From positions 3,286,001-3,350,000 of the forward strand of contig NC_089435.1 in NCBI RefSeq assembly GCF_026210795.1: a stretch of 64,000 bases of DNA, read 5' to 3'. The notes under the pieces are model-generated. The model was not told where the DNA came from. It ran no database searches and was given only the letters and a program-made list of their open reading frames with translations. The stretch comes from Rhizophagus irregularis (Eukaryota > Glomeromycota > Glomeromycetes > Glomerales > Glomeraceae). Numbering within the stretch: position 1 is the stretch's first letter; every line of letters begins with the position of its first letter. Made by a program: the position numbers and the translations under genes. Positions 36,691-47,022 of this stretch are shown here, one piece after another.

Positions 36691-37486
36691 TTGCGATTGA
36701 CAATTTGCGATTTGTATTGTCATTATACTCGTCAATTGAACAAAAATCTTTTACGCGTCATTAAAAAAAACCATTTAATTAGCGGGCACTTTTCCTAGCC
36801 AAAATCCAATTTTTTTGTGGTACGCATATGAGCTCTTGGTTAGCAATCAGTAGAATATTAATAACTATTTTTATAACCAGCGAGTATATTGTACGAAAAT
36901 AAATATCATGCCATTCATATACATTTATTATTTATTAAAATACTATTGTTTATAGTGTCAAAATGGTATTATATTAAAACACAATTCGGTATTATAAAAA
37001 AAAAGGTGTGCAAATTTCCAGTAAATAAATAAGTATATTTATTATAAAAATACGTATCAAAAAAAGTTTCAATAAAAAATTTGCATGAGTCTTTCATATT
37101 ATTAGTGAATAAAACTCTGGAAAAAACCTCCAATAAATGATCATTTTTCTAGTTTTGTTCTAAAGAAACTCAGACACGTGATCATTTTTCTGAAAAAATT
37201 TTTATAGGGAAATGAGCTAATTGTTTAAAATACTGTATGGTATCAAGAAAATGTTTTTTGAAATAAAATGATCATTTAAAACATGTATGAATGTAAGCAA
37301 ACAAACATTCAATATTTTTTTTTGCATATGAAATATATAATGTGTGAAATACTATTATCTTTAATGCTTTCTACTACCACATATATTTAATTTGAAATCA
37401 CATATATATCTGGATACAAATATTGAACTCTTCCTTCCTTACTAGTTACTCCTTTTTGATATCTTAAGTAAAAAATTGTTTAAATG
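36691..37486. other. Intergenic DNA, nothing recognised
   Basis: AT-rich, no supported frame on either strand and no closed inverted-repeat element. Confidence 0.5.
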
Positions 37487-38940
37487 TCACAGTTCTTCCT
37501 CATCTGACATTGCCTCAGTGATATACTTATTAGTCTGATTCATAATAAGCTGTTGCACTTTTCTTTCAATTCTCCATACTCTTGCATTTTTTTTAATAAT
37601 ATTATGTCTCAAGCATAGTAATGTTTGAATTAGTTGAGCTGCATATCCCAAATTAGCAGCAGAAGTTGGAATAGTGAGACTTGGGACCATAAATGGTGAA
37701 AATAAGTACAACCCTGGTCCAATATATATCATTTGACCAATTTCAAGATAATTGTCTGTAATAGTTATATTAAATGTTAAGATATATAAACAATTTATAC
37801 ACTAATATTTAATAGTGACTTATTATGACCTTGTGCTGGAAAGATTCCCAAAGTTTCACATACATCCCATGATGGAAAGAATGTTCTTATTATAAACTTA
37901 TTTAGGGCAAAAATGCCTTTCTTTATTAGATCCAGTTTATTAGGAACCTCAGAAACATCTAGCAAAACATTGGGATTGGTCAGGCTGTTTAAGGAATTCT
38001 GCACTATCTGCCTTATAATCAGTATCTTGTAAATCTGATTTTGTAGAAATGGATGTTCACATGAAAAGTATTGAATAGAATCCAAGAAACTGAATGTCAT
38101 AAAAAAAAAATATGACAGAACATGTGCTGTCCAAGATTGTTCTGTGGTATTCTCCTTCTCTTCTTGATCTGTATTGGTATTCACACTGTCACACTGATGA
38201 TGATCATTAGCTGCATTTTGTCATCTATATTCTCATTGTACAAATCTTAAATCCAATAAAATAAAAATATAAATAAATTATAAATTGTTTACATAAAACA
38301 AATTTGAAATTGATAATTACCTGTCTGCATCCAGATATCATCATTCATCTTGTTAAAACAACTGCAATCAAAGCTGTTTGGGCTTTTGATCAGAAATCCT
38401 TCTTCATTACCCCTAATTATTTGTGTAAAGTTTTCATATCTCCTTTTCAAAGCATTTCACTTTACATTTTAGTGTAACTATCAATGTGACTTGAGATACT
38501 TTTAATAATATGAATATCAATATGGTAAGATTGATGTTTAGTAAGTTTTGCTTTAATTGGATCATCATCTTCAGTGTTTTGTTCTTCAGATTCTAAAATT
38601 GTGTTAAATAATGGCAAATAATCAAGTGCTTTTGGACTTAAATGAAGTTCTTTATCATCTAATTTTAATATTTCAAATAATGACATTAATTCATCATTTT
38701 CTAACAAATTATGTACTTTCACTAATATTTCTCAATTTCCAAAGTCAATTACATAAAAATTGGATTCAAGTTCATCATTATACCATATGGTTTTAAGTTT
38801 ACTATATTACAAAGGAAATGGACCTCTTTGAAGGTATTTTAAGCTTCATTGACAGAATTTAACAAATCTTCTTGCATAGTACTTCCTTCTTTTTGAATGC
38901 AAGAATGTTGAAATCCTTAGTTTTCAAATGATATTTAATC
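37487..38940 (-). pseudogene. Eroded multi-exon gene, unknown family
   Basis: Read on the minus strand, pieces run in order: an early part near 38930-38790 (QEDLLNSVNEA, then VIDFGN), a middle part 38730-38462 (LLENDELMSLFEILKL), an exon about 38450-38321 (RYENFTQIIRGNEEGF, ending WMQTG at a GT donor), an exon to 37803 and a last exon 37755-37487. The 47-bp intron 37756-37802 joins in frame (GHNKSLLN to NNYLEIGQM). At least two in-frame stops (one near 38741, one at 38462) and two single-base frame breaks (near 38440 and 38220) disable it. A region with FFFMTFSFLDSIQYFSC is hydrophobic. I do not recognise the family; the gene looks recently dead. Confidence 0.55.
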
Positions 38941-40021
38941 ATTCATTACCAAATTCTATTTATATAATAAAATGAACAAAATCAAAAATGTGCCAAGTAA
39001 TTGAACAAGCAAAATTTAGAATAAAGATCTTGACTTACCTGTCCTTTTTCATTTTTTTTCATTGATAATACTTTGACAATAAGTCATCAAGATTTTATTA
39101 GAAGTTTCTAATTTCACCTATTATGGGAAAATTAATTAAAGTTAGTTATAAATATCAACTATAACAATGCAATAATGCAATGAGAAATGCAAACCATCAT
39201 TACATAAGTAACCAATCACTTTTTTTTTATTTATAATGAAGAACCTTTTCACATATTTCTTCATATTTTTCTGGAGTAATTTCTTTATACTTCTCAGGAA
39301 TCTAGTTTTTCATACAGTTTCTAACCCAGTTGTTGGTGACTCTATGATCATTTTTGTAAACTTTACAAATTTGCAAAATGAACAGTTTTCACCTATATAA
39401 GAGCAAATAGCTAAAGAGATTGATTGGTTAGTAAGTGGTAAAGAAGAATATCAAGAAGGTGCTGGTGAACTATCATTAACTATGGTTAATATTCTGACAT
39501 GTTTAAAATAAAAATGTCTAGAAATACAGTTAAAAAGAATTGATATCTATAACCAGTGTTGAATGATTCAAAATGATTTATATGCATATTGGTGAAAATC
39601 ATGTGCCAGTTTAAGATAATCGGACAATTTGATATATTTTGATATATTTCGTATTATTTGATGGATTTGAACATATTTCCAATTGTCTAATTATTTATTG
39701 TATTATTAACATATTCCCCTATTTGACAATTATATAATTGGACATTTGTTACGTTGATCAATAACAAAGAAATCATGAGCAATAAACTTTACTATTTTTA
39801 GTATCACCTCACAATTAATCTGGACTTAAATTAGACTAATGCGTACAATTTAAATAATTATAAATTATAGTGTGACATTATGATGTTTTATTTAAACTTT
39901 TATTAAACTCGAATTAAACTCATAAATTAAGCTTTTATCATTTTTTTTCTTTATCCAATTTCATTTCTCTCCATTTCTGACTCTCTTTTTTACACAAAAC
40001 CTTTCTATTAATATTTTAAAG
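38941..40021. other. Spacer with a small minus-strand relic
   Basis: At about 39235-39385 the minus strand reads VYKNDHRVTNNWVRNCMKN, a stop, then IPEKYKEITPEKYEEICEKVL. This is probably another exon of the dead gene at 37487-38940. The rest, including a T-rich block just before the recombinase start codon at 40022, shows no gene. Confidence 0.4.
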
Positions 40022-40938
40022 ATGCAAGATAACAAAGATAAACGACCTTGTAAGAAATTAAAGGTGAACTTTACTTATAAAAAACCTACTGATGATGAGC
40101 TTCGCAATCTTATTGATAGTAGCCGATGTAAAAATACTGATTATTCAACTTCAAATTGGATACGAGCTTTGGAAAAATTTAGAACAGATGTTAATTATCA
40201 AGGATTGATTGAGGAAGTTGATACAAAAGAAGAATTAGAGGATCAGCTTTGTAGATTTGTTTATGCAATGAGAAAAAAAGATGGTTCTGAATATCATGTT
40301 TCTTCAGTTAATAGTTGCATGTTTGCAATAAATAGACATTTGAATAATAAGTCTGTCCTTTCAAAACCTATCAACATTATGGATAAAGATCAATATTACA
40401 AATTATGGCAGATTTTGAATGGTAAAGTTAAGAGTCTTGTGAGTCAAGGTCGTGGGGAGCGTAACGGTGCTGATGGATTTACTGAAGATGATCTTCTTCA
40501 GATTCTTGATCATCCAGCAATGTCTGGCAATGATCCTGCCAGTTTATTATATAGGATCTTTTTTTTTAATGCTATTTTTTTAGGGTTAAGGGGAGGAGAA
40601 CATTTCAATTTGCAGCTTCAAAATTTTATACGAAGAAAAGACAAATATGGTGGATTTGATGTTATCATTTACAAATCAAAAACTAATCAACGCGGTGCCA
40701 ATAATATTGAATCTCAAGGTGATAAGTTATACATTCCCGAAATACCTAGTATCATTGAAATGTATGAAAATTATTTTACCAAACGTCCAACCCAAGCTGA
40801 TCCACATTTTTATTTAAAGCCATGCAATATTAGTGAAGGTAAATATTAAAATTTTTTTTTTTTTTTGACAAATCTAATGTCAAAATTTTTATTATTTTTT
40901 ATTTCATATTATACAGTTGAATTTAATGGACCATGGTA
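40022..40938 (+). pseudogene. DUF3504/Crypton-like tyrosine recombinase, 5' part (split by the Polinton)
   Basis: Exon 1 is 40022-40838; a GT-AG intron (40839-40916) leads to exon 2, which is cut at 40938 by the Polinton. The N-terminal 150 residues are helical and typical of the SAM-like core-binding region. GLRGGEHFNL near residue 190 carries the first catalytic Arg of tyrosine recombinases. The reading frame resumes without loss after the element (52994): removing the element and one copy of ATGGTA gives codons CCA TGG TAT CAT. Total length would be 460 residues. Relatives include Crypton transposons and domesticated ZMYM/QRICH1 type genes. In the present state a full protein cannot be made from the plain transcript. 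Confidence 0.8.
40933..40938. repeat. Target-site duplication ATGGTA (left copy)
   Basis: Six bases identical to 52988-52993 immediately outside the inverted repeats. Six bases is the duplication length known for Polinton integrases. Confidence 0.9.
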
Positions 40939-41376
40939 AGTAGTATGAAAACCCCAATTCTAGCTCACCCCCACCATATAATCTAAAATACTACCACTTT
41001 ATATAATCTAATTACCACCATCATATAACTTAATTACCATCATATAATCCACCTACCACTTTTACTATAATTTAACTACCACTTTATATAATCTAATTAC
41101 CACCATCATATAATTTTAATTACCACCATATAATCCACCTACCACTTTTCATATAATCTAGTTACCATCATATAGTTTTATTACCACCATACAATTCTAT
41201 TACCACCACACAATCTGAAAAAATTAACCGAACAAGAAATAGGATTTCAAAGCCAACGGAGCCAAAAAAGGTAAGGAATATTAACCCATCCAGGAAACCA
41301 GCCATGGAGTCAATAGAGCGGAATAGCAAGGCAAGCAATTACCCTTATACCGAGAAAAAATGTAATTGAATAAAAG
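40939..41376. repeat. Polinton left terminal inverted repeat
   Basis: 438 bp, inverse of 52549-52987. The outer 270 bp are a series of iterated words (TTACCACCATATAAT, CTACCACTTTATATAAT and variants, about a dozen). The inner 160 bp are unique and end with the promoter-like motif at 41353-41376. Confidence 0.92.
41353..41376 (+). promoter_or_regulatory. Conserved promoter-like motif, copy 1
   Basis: A 24-bp word (AGAAAAA followed by ATGTAATTGAATAAAAG) at the inner edge of the left inverted repeat, 39 nt before the start codon at 41416. It is identical at 42025-42048 and 52549-52572 (minus), and 21 of 24 bases match at 50965-50988 (minus). Confidence 0.65.
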
Positions 41377-41415
41377 GTAGGTACCAAGTAACTATACAGA
41401 TAAATAGTACATAAC

Positions 41416-41862
41416 ATGGTATATACCGCAGAAAAGTTAGCAACAATCTTTGGCTGCACAGTCTCTGATCTTATGGCTATCAATAGAGAGATTCTAAAAA
41501 GCCACCAAACCCCGTACGCAGTATCAGTAATCCCCGAACTTGTGGGCCATATCCTGGAATACATTCCAAGTAGAAATTTCGGGACACATCTTCTAGAAGT
41601 CAGCCCAATCTGGAGAGCCGAAGCTGAACGAATACTCTGGAAGCGGCATAAAGAAGCCGAGGAGGCATACGACAAAGCAGTAGAAAAGAAGGAAAAAGCA
41701 AATGATGCTCTTGGTCGATCAGAGGAGGAGGGTAATAGAAATCGTGACCTCCGTGAACTTGAATGGGAGGCATATCAAAAGGCTTGTAAAGAGAGAACAA
41801 ATGCTGCAGTAGAGCATATTATGGTAAAAGAAGCTATTCGCCGTTGTAGCTTACAACTATAA
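41416..41862 (+). CDS. F-box-like protein of the Polinton (left end)
   Basis: 148 residues. Residues 37-76 look like an F-box: VIPELVGHILEYIP, then FGTHLLEVSPIWRAEAERILWKRH, matching the pattern of Leu-Pro, a hydrophobic helix and W...A.RILW seen in the host F-box genes. The second half is a charged helix, probably a coiled coil (EAYDKAVEKKEKANDALG). An acidic stretch (SDSDDNPDDSDGEE, 41899-41949) follows in the same frame after three stops and may be a lost tail. Role inferred: recruitment of host Skp1/cullin ligase by the element. Transcription probably starts from the motif at 41353. Confidence 0.6.
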   Translation: MVYTAEKLATIFGCTVSDLMAINREILKSHQTPYAVSVIPELVGHILEYIPSRNFGTHLLEVSPIWRAEAERILWKRHKEAEEAYDKAVEKKEKANDALGRSEEEGNRNRDLRELEWEAYQKACKERTNAAVEHIMVKEAIRRCSLQL

Positions 41863-42024
41863 GTTACTTAAGGATAGAGTATACATCAGGACAAGGATGT
41901 GCTCAGTGACTCGGATGACAATCCCGATGACTCAGATGGTGAGGAATAGTTTAGGAAGACAGTACTAATCTGTCTCCCTCTTTTTTTACCCTCATAGGGT
42001 AGGCGAACAATTAATTTTATTTTC

Positions 42025-42048
42025 AGAAAAAATGTAATTGAATAAAAG
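42025..42048 (+). promoter_or_regulatory. Conserved promoter-like motif, copy 2 (polymerase gene)
   Basis: Identical 24 bp to the motif in both inverted repeats, 22 nt before the polymerase start codon. It is followed by TATAAAAAGTTTACAAGATG, which closely parallels TATAAAAGACTTACAAGATG before the gene at 52524. Confidence 0.7.
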
Positions 42049-42070
42049 AGGAGTATAAAAAGTTTACAAG

Positions 42071-45000
42071 ATGTCAACACATCAAGCAAGAAGTGCCCAA
42101 CACAGACAAGTCACCCGATCAGTTCTAGCTGAACTCAAGCAGGTACCTGTCAAGTCCATCCCATATCCCCGCTCAAATGCAAAATTGCAGGAATATGAGG
42201 ATGAGATCCGCCAAATCCGTGAAGCACAAGCGGCGGTAACCAATGAAGAGATAACCCGCATGATGCAAATTGATCCAGACCCACATTATGAGGTAGTCTT
42301 TGAACGTCGTGATCAGGTACGTATAGGAAAGGAGTTAACAGACTCAAACTTTACGGCTGATATTGCTATAGGAACACCTGGAGAGCATGACTATGCTTCA
42401 TTTCTTACAGCACACAGTCAAACAATCCAGAATATTCTTCAGGATGAAAGAAATCGATTGGGATCAATAAAAGTAAGAATTGGAATATTTGCCACAATAA
42501 GACGTTTAGATTCTTACCTTGAGGGATTATTCGGAGATGGTAACTTTAGTGAAGATGATGGAGTAGAGTATATCTACAGATATAACATACCATTTAAAAC
42601 TCGCAATATGCCAATCCTACCATCAACAGATATTAATGGTACATTTAACTTTGCATTAGCAAGAATCATGCAGAAAGTAGAAGACTATGTAAATTACGGA
42701 TCAGGTTGGGAATTCTATCGTGTAGAAAAAATATTTATAGAAATCTCGCAATTTCAACCACCCACAGGAGCAGGACATATACCACTCCCAAAAGATCTTG
42801 CCACGAAAAAGGGAGTAGTAAATCCAGCTAATGATGATGACAAATGCTTCCAGTGGGCAATCCTAGCAGCATTACATCCAGTAGAAAAGAACGCAGAAAG
42901 AATTTCCAAGTATAAGGAGTATGTAAATGAGTTAAACTTTGAAGGTATCGAATTTCCAGTACAAGCTGATGAGGTAATTCTAAGAAGATTTGAGCGACAG
43001 AACCCAACTATTGCCCTCTGCATTTGTGAATGGCGTGACCACCGCCTATGCCCAATATATGTTACCGATAGGGATGATGCAGAGGGCCGTAAAATAATAG
43101 ATTTAGTACTTATCAGTAACGGGGAAAAGCAGCACTATTGCTGGATTAAGAATATGAGCCGTTTAGTAAATAAACGTACAAAAGATGGACATGCAACATT
43201 TGTCTGCCGATGGTGTATCTCCCACTTCACACATCAACAAGAAATCCATAACAAACATGTAGCAATATGTCGAGGATTAAAGAAAACCCCACAAGCAGAC
43301 CGAATGCCATCAGTAAAGAAAGGAAATGATATATATGAATTCAAGAACTGGAAACGCCGCATGCAAGTCCCATATTACTTTGTTGCAGACTTTGAAGCCC
43401 TAGTAATGGACATACCACCCACAGATGAAGACAAAGATAAGAAAACCAAGAAAGTACAAGAGCAAATCCCCTGCTCATACTCGTATATTAAGGTAAGATA
43501 TGATGGTGTAAGTGAATCACAGAAGATATTTACAGGAGAAAATGCAGCACAAAAATTTGTAATCGAAATGCTAAATGAGGCTGAAGCAATCCGTAATGAA
43601 TTCAGAAACCCAATGGAAATGATGCCGTTAACAACCCAAGAGCAAGCAAGTTATGATAATGCAATAAACTGCTGGATATGTCGTAACCCCTTAAATGGAA
43701 ATAAAGTAAGAGACCACTGCCATATTACAGGAAGGTATCGAGGTGCAGCACATAGAGGATGTAATCTTGACTTATCCATAAAACCTCGTGAAATGCATAT
43801 CCCAGTAATCTTTCACAATTTATCAGGATATGATGGACACATAATTATGCAAGGAATTGGTGCAATGGAATGTGAGGATGATATTGATCCTATCCCTTAT
43901 AACATGGAAAAGTATATGGCATTCAAGTTAGGTTCCCTCCGATTTATAGACAGCTTACAATTCATGAAATCAAGTCTCGACAAATTAGCATCCAATCTAG
44001 GTGCAGAAAAATGTAGAGCACAAGAATGTAGTAATCCACAACACTTATGGCGAATTGATGCAGGTAGATGCTTTGCACATCCCGAAAACTTTAAGATAAC
44101 ACGAAGTCAAATACCACCTGAATTACTCGAGATTTATCTTAAAAAAGGTGTCTACCCGTATGAATACATGGATGACTGGAAAAAGTTTGAGAAAACTAGT
44201 TTACCACCTAAAGGAGCATTTTATAGCAAACTTAATGAAACCCACATTAGTGATAAAGAATATGAATATGCACAGTATGTATGGGAAAAAGCAGGATGTA
44301 AAACAATGCAAGATTATCATGTCATTTATCTCAAAACTGACGTCCTCCTACTAGCCGATATATTTCAGAATTTCCGAGAAATGGCCTTGAAAAAATATGG
44401 GTTAGATCCTCTCTGGTATTATTCAACACCAGGCTTCGCATGGGATGCACTATTCTTAATGACAGGGCAAAGATTGGATCTTATAACTGACCAGGACATG
44501 TACATGATGGTAGAACAAGGATTACGTGGTGGAATCTCTATGGTAAGTAAACGATATGCTCGTGCAAATAATCCAGGTATGGGAGAAGGTAAATGGACCG
44601 CAGATAAGCCCAAGTCATCTATTCTATACTTAGACGCAAATAACCTATATGGATGGGCCATGTTGCAATACTTACCTACAGGTAACTTCCACTGGATAAA
44701 GGAGGAAAACGAGTTATCTAACATTCAAAGGCAAATAGAAAGTAATGAAATACCAGACGATTCTTCTGAAGGATATATCCTTAAAGTTAAACTGGAGTAC
44801 CCTCAAGCCCTCCATTCACAACACACAGATTACCCCCTTGCACCAGAACGAATGAAGGTTAAGAAGGAATGGCTTAGTAAAAAGCAGCAGGAAATAATAG
44901 CACGCTCAGGACAACGATACACACCCACAGATAAGCTCATCCCTAACCTATTTGATAAGGATGAATATGTAGTTCATTATAGAAATCTCCAGTATTATGT

Positions 45001-45967
45001 TAGCCAGGGCTTAGTAATCAAGAAGGTCTATGAAGCTATAAAATTCGAGCAGGCTCCATGGATGAAACCATATATAGAATTTAACACCGCCGAACGTGCT
45101 AAGGCTAAGAATGATTTTGAGAAGGACTTCTATAAACTCATGAATAATAGTGTATTTGGTAAAACTATGGAAAATCTCAGGAAACGTGTACGTGTCTCAG
45201 TAGTACAACCCCAAACCCATCCCAAGAAATATAAAAAGCTTACCTCAGATCCTGCATTCAAGGGTCGTAAAATATTCTCAGAAAATCTTGTTGCAATCCA
45301 CCGACGAAAAGTGGAGGTAATGCTTAACCGTCCAACATATGTGGGTATGAGTGTGCTTGACCTCTCGAAGCTCTGTATGTATCAATTCTACTATGATACT
45401 CTTAAAGTACGATATGGTGAAAAAATCCAGTTATGTTATACAGACACAGACTCACTTCTTGTACAAATCCAAACTGAGGATATTAATGCAGACCTCATAG
45501 ATATGGCAGACCAATTTGACTTCAGTGATTATCCTAAAGATCATCCTGTACGAAAAGCATTAGGTGATAAGACTGACATAAATATGAAAATCCCAGGGAA
45601 ATTTAAGGATGAATGTAATGGAGCAGTTATAGCAGAATTTATTGGCCTCCGTCCCAAAATGTATTCCATTCTCAAGGTAGGGGATGAGACCACCAATCCA
45701 AAACATGGTATCCGTAAGGCTAAAGGTGTCCCCTCAAAGGTAGTTAAAAAAGAGTTCCACCATGAGCGGTATAATAAGGCACTCTTTGATCCTAAACATA
45801 ATGATACAGTCACCTTTAGAGCAATCCGATCTGATAGACATGCCATAAATGTTATAGAAATGTCGAAGGTAGGATTATCCCCTATGGATGATAAAAAATG
45901 GATTGCACAAGATAATATCACAATGTATGCACATGGAGATTATAGGATACCACAACTTGAAAATTAA
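42071..45967 (+). CDS. polB: Protein-primed type DNA polymerase B of a Polinton
   Basis: 1,298 residues, uninterrupted. The exonuclease domain has motif I FVADFEA (Asp 440, Glu 442), motif II HNLSGYDGH (Asp 588) and motif III TDVLLLAD (Asp 757). A zinc/HNH-like insertion, CWIC (534-537) then RDHCHITGRYRGAAHRGCN, lies between exonuclease motifs I and II, as in Maverick polymerases. Polymerase motif A is LDANNLYGW (Asp 855), motif B KLMNNSVFGK (about 1020-1030) and motif C YTDTDS (1123-1128). All catalytic residues are present. It would replicate the element, presumably from a protein primer at the ends. Its stop codon overlaps that of the convergent integrase gene by 4 bp. Confidence 0.95.
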   Translation: MSTHQARSAQHRQVTRSVLAELKQVPVKSIPYPRSNAKLQEYEDEIRQIREAQAAVTNEEITRMMQIDPDPHYEVVFERRDQVRIGKELTDSNFTADIAIGTPGEHDYASFLTAHSQTIQNILQDERNRLGSIKVRIGIFATIRRLDSYLEGLFGDGNFSEDDGVEYIYRYNIPFKTRNMPILPSTDINGTFNFALARIMQKVEDYVNYGSGWEFYRVEKIFIEISQFQPPTGAGHIPLPKDLATKKGVVNPANDDDKCFQWAILAALHPVEKNAERISKYKEYVNELNFEGIEFPVQADEVILRRFERQNPTIALCICEWRDHRLCPIYVTDRDDAEGRKIIDLVLISNGEKQHYCWIKNMSRLVNKRTKDGHATFVCRWCISHFTHQQEIHNKHVAICRGLKKTPQADRMPSVKKGNDIYEFKNWKRRMQVPYYFVADFEALVMDIPPTDEDKDKKTKKVQEQIPCSYSYIKVRYDGVSESQKIFTGENAAQKFVIEMLNEAEAIRNEFRNPMEMMPLTTQEQASYDNAINCWICRNPLNGNKVRDHCHITGRYRGAAHRGCNLDLSIKPREMHIPVIFHNLSGYDGHIIMQGIGAMECEDDIDPIPYNMEKYMAFKLGSLRFIDSLQFMKSSLDKLASNLGAEKCRAQECSNPQHLWRIDAGRCFAHPENFKITRSQIPPELLEIYLKKGVYPYEYMDDWKKFEKTSLPPKGAFYSKLNETHISDKEYEYAQYVWEKAGCKTMQDYHVIYLKTDVLLLADIFQNFREMALKKYGLDPLWYYSTPGFAWDALFLMTGQRLDLITDQDMYMMVEQGLRGGISMVSKRYARANNPGMGEGKWTADKPKSSILYLDANNLYGWAMLQYLPTGNFHWIKEENELSNIQRQIESNEIPDDSSEGYILKVKLEYPQALHSQHTDYPLAPERMKVKKEWLSKKQQEIIARSGQRYTPTDKLIPNLFDKDEYVVHYRNLQYYVSQGLVIKKVYEAIKFEQAPWMKPYIEFNTAERAKAKNDFEKDFYKLMNNSVFGKTMENLRKRVRVSVVQPQTHPKKYKKLTSDPAFKGRKIFSENLVAIHRRKVEVMLNRPTYVGMSVLDLSKLCMYQFYYDTLKVRYGEKIQLCYTDTDSLLVQIQTEDINADLIDMADQFDFSDYPKDHPVRKALGDKTDINMKIPGKFKDECNGAVIAEFIGLRPKMYSILKVGDETTNPKHGIRKAKGVPSKVVKKEFHHERYNKALFDPKHNDTVTFRAIRSDRHAINVIEMSKVGLSPMDDKKWIAQDNITMYAHGDYRIPQLEN

Positions 45968-47022
45968 TATAATATATAAGTAGGAGGCAGCATAGTATCA
46001 GATGGCACAACTAATAATTCTTCTCGAGTAAATATTTTTTTAGGTCCATCAGATAACCTATATATAACCGGCTGCCCATCAACAACTGTGGAAGATTCAA
46101 TTGTATAAACTTTAGTAGACCATATTGGATCAGTTGCACGTCTCCTACCTTGGTAATCTGAGTTATCAAGTAAGTATCTCACAAGAGAACCAGCTGGTAA
46201 ACGTATTTCTTCTGCACCTACAGGTCTATCCTTCCGAATTTTTGAAGGTAGTGCATACACTTGATCTTTCTGGATTGCCTCAACTGGCAACATACCTAGT
46301 AGACGAGTATTAGAATTATTTAGCTCATTCACAATATCAGAAAGGTTCTTAACCCAGGCAGTATTCACACCTTCTGTAAGGAGTTCCTTTGCATCCTGTA
46401 TTTTGAAAAGTCTCTCTGCTAAAGTTCGATTATACCGTTCAACAATAGCCTGACTCTTATGAGTAGTACCCACCCGAATACGCACACCTTTTTCATCCAT
46501 TAATCGGATAACTTCATCCTTAAATTCTGATCCCCCATCTACTTGTAAAACTCTTGGCCAAATAAGCGGGCAGTCTGCTTTACCATAAATCTTTTTAAAT
46601 GCCTTAGCAACACGTGCAGAGCTGCGATCTTCTAGAGGTACTGAAGCTTTATATCGGCTAGCAACATCTACAATATTCAGACAGTATTTATACAGCTTTC
46701 TATCTACAGTATCATAGGGCATATATAAGATATCTGCTTGATGATACATATTTGGTCGAGTAATCTTATTAAAAGAAACCTGTGGAACATACTTGGGTAT
46801 AGGTAAGTGTATTTGCCATATAGCCTGTTTATGCAACCACTCTGTAATATCAGATATATTAAAATCATGGCCTTCAGCTTGCACTTTAGCCCAAAGTTTT
46901 TCAGGAGTACGATAATATCCACATGGATGGTAATAGATTTGTTGAAGGATATAATTTTGTTCGATTTGTTTATTAAATGTAGGGTCTATAAAAATCTGTG
47001 GAACTGGCAATGGAAGATACAT
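45964..47022 (-). CDS. Polinton-type integrase (rve superfamily)
   Basis: 352 residues from the ATG at 47022. The N-terminal region (IYYHPCGYYRTPEKLW, then EWLHKQAIWQIH) is typical of Polinton integrases. The catalytic core has Asp 97 (HQADILYMP), Asp 162 (QVDGGSEF) and Glu 195 (VERYNRTL). The C-terminal part (LRYLLDNSDYQGRRRATDPIW to YRLSDGPKKIFTREELL) looks like the chromo/SH3-like tail of this family. It inserts element DNA with 6-bp target duplications, as observed here. The stop overlaps the polymerase stop by 4 bp, and the start lies inside the divergent Gag frame (13-bp overlap). The frame is intact, so it may be active. Confidence 0.93.
   Translation of the reverse strand: MYLPLPVPQIFIDPTFNKQIEQNYILQQIYYHPCGYYRTPEKLWAKVQAEGHDFNISDITEWLHKQAIWQIHLPIPKYVPQVSFNKITRPNMYHQADILYMPYDTVDRKLYKYCLNIVDVASRYKASVPLEDRSSARVAKAFKKIYGKADCPLIWPRVLQVDGGSEFKDEVIRLMDEKGVRIRVGTTHKSQAIVERYNRTLAERLFKIQDAKELLTEGVNTAWVKNLSDIVNELNNSNTRLLGMLPVEAIQKDQVYALPSKIRKDRPVGAEEIRLPAGSLVRYLLDNSDYQGRRRATDPIWSTKVYTIESSTVVDGQPVIYRLSDGPKKIFTREELLVVPSDTMLPPTYILY

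Noticed and set aside
44419-44724. Minus-strand frames within the polymerase gene (also 45541-45921, 42754-43023)
   Set aside because: Codon structure and motifs belong to the plus-strand polymerase; no features on the other strand.
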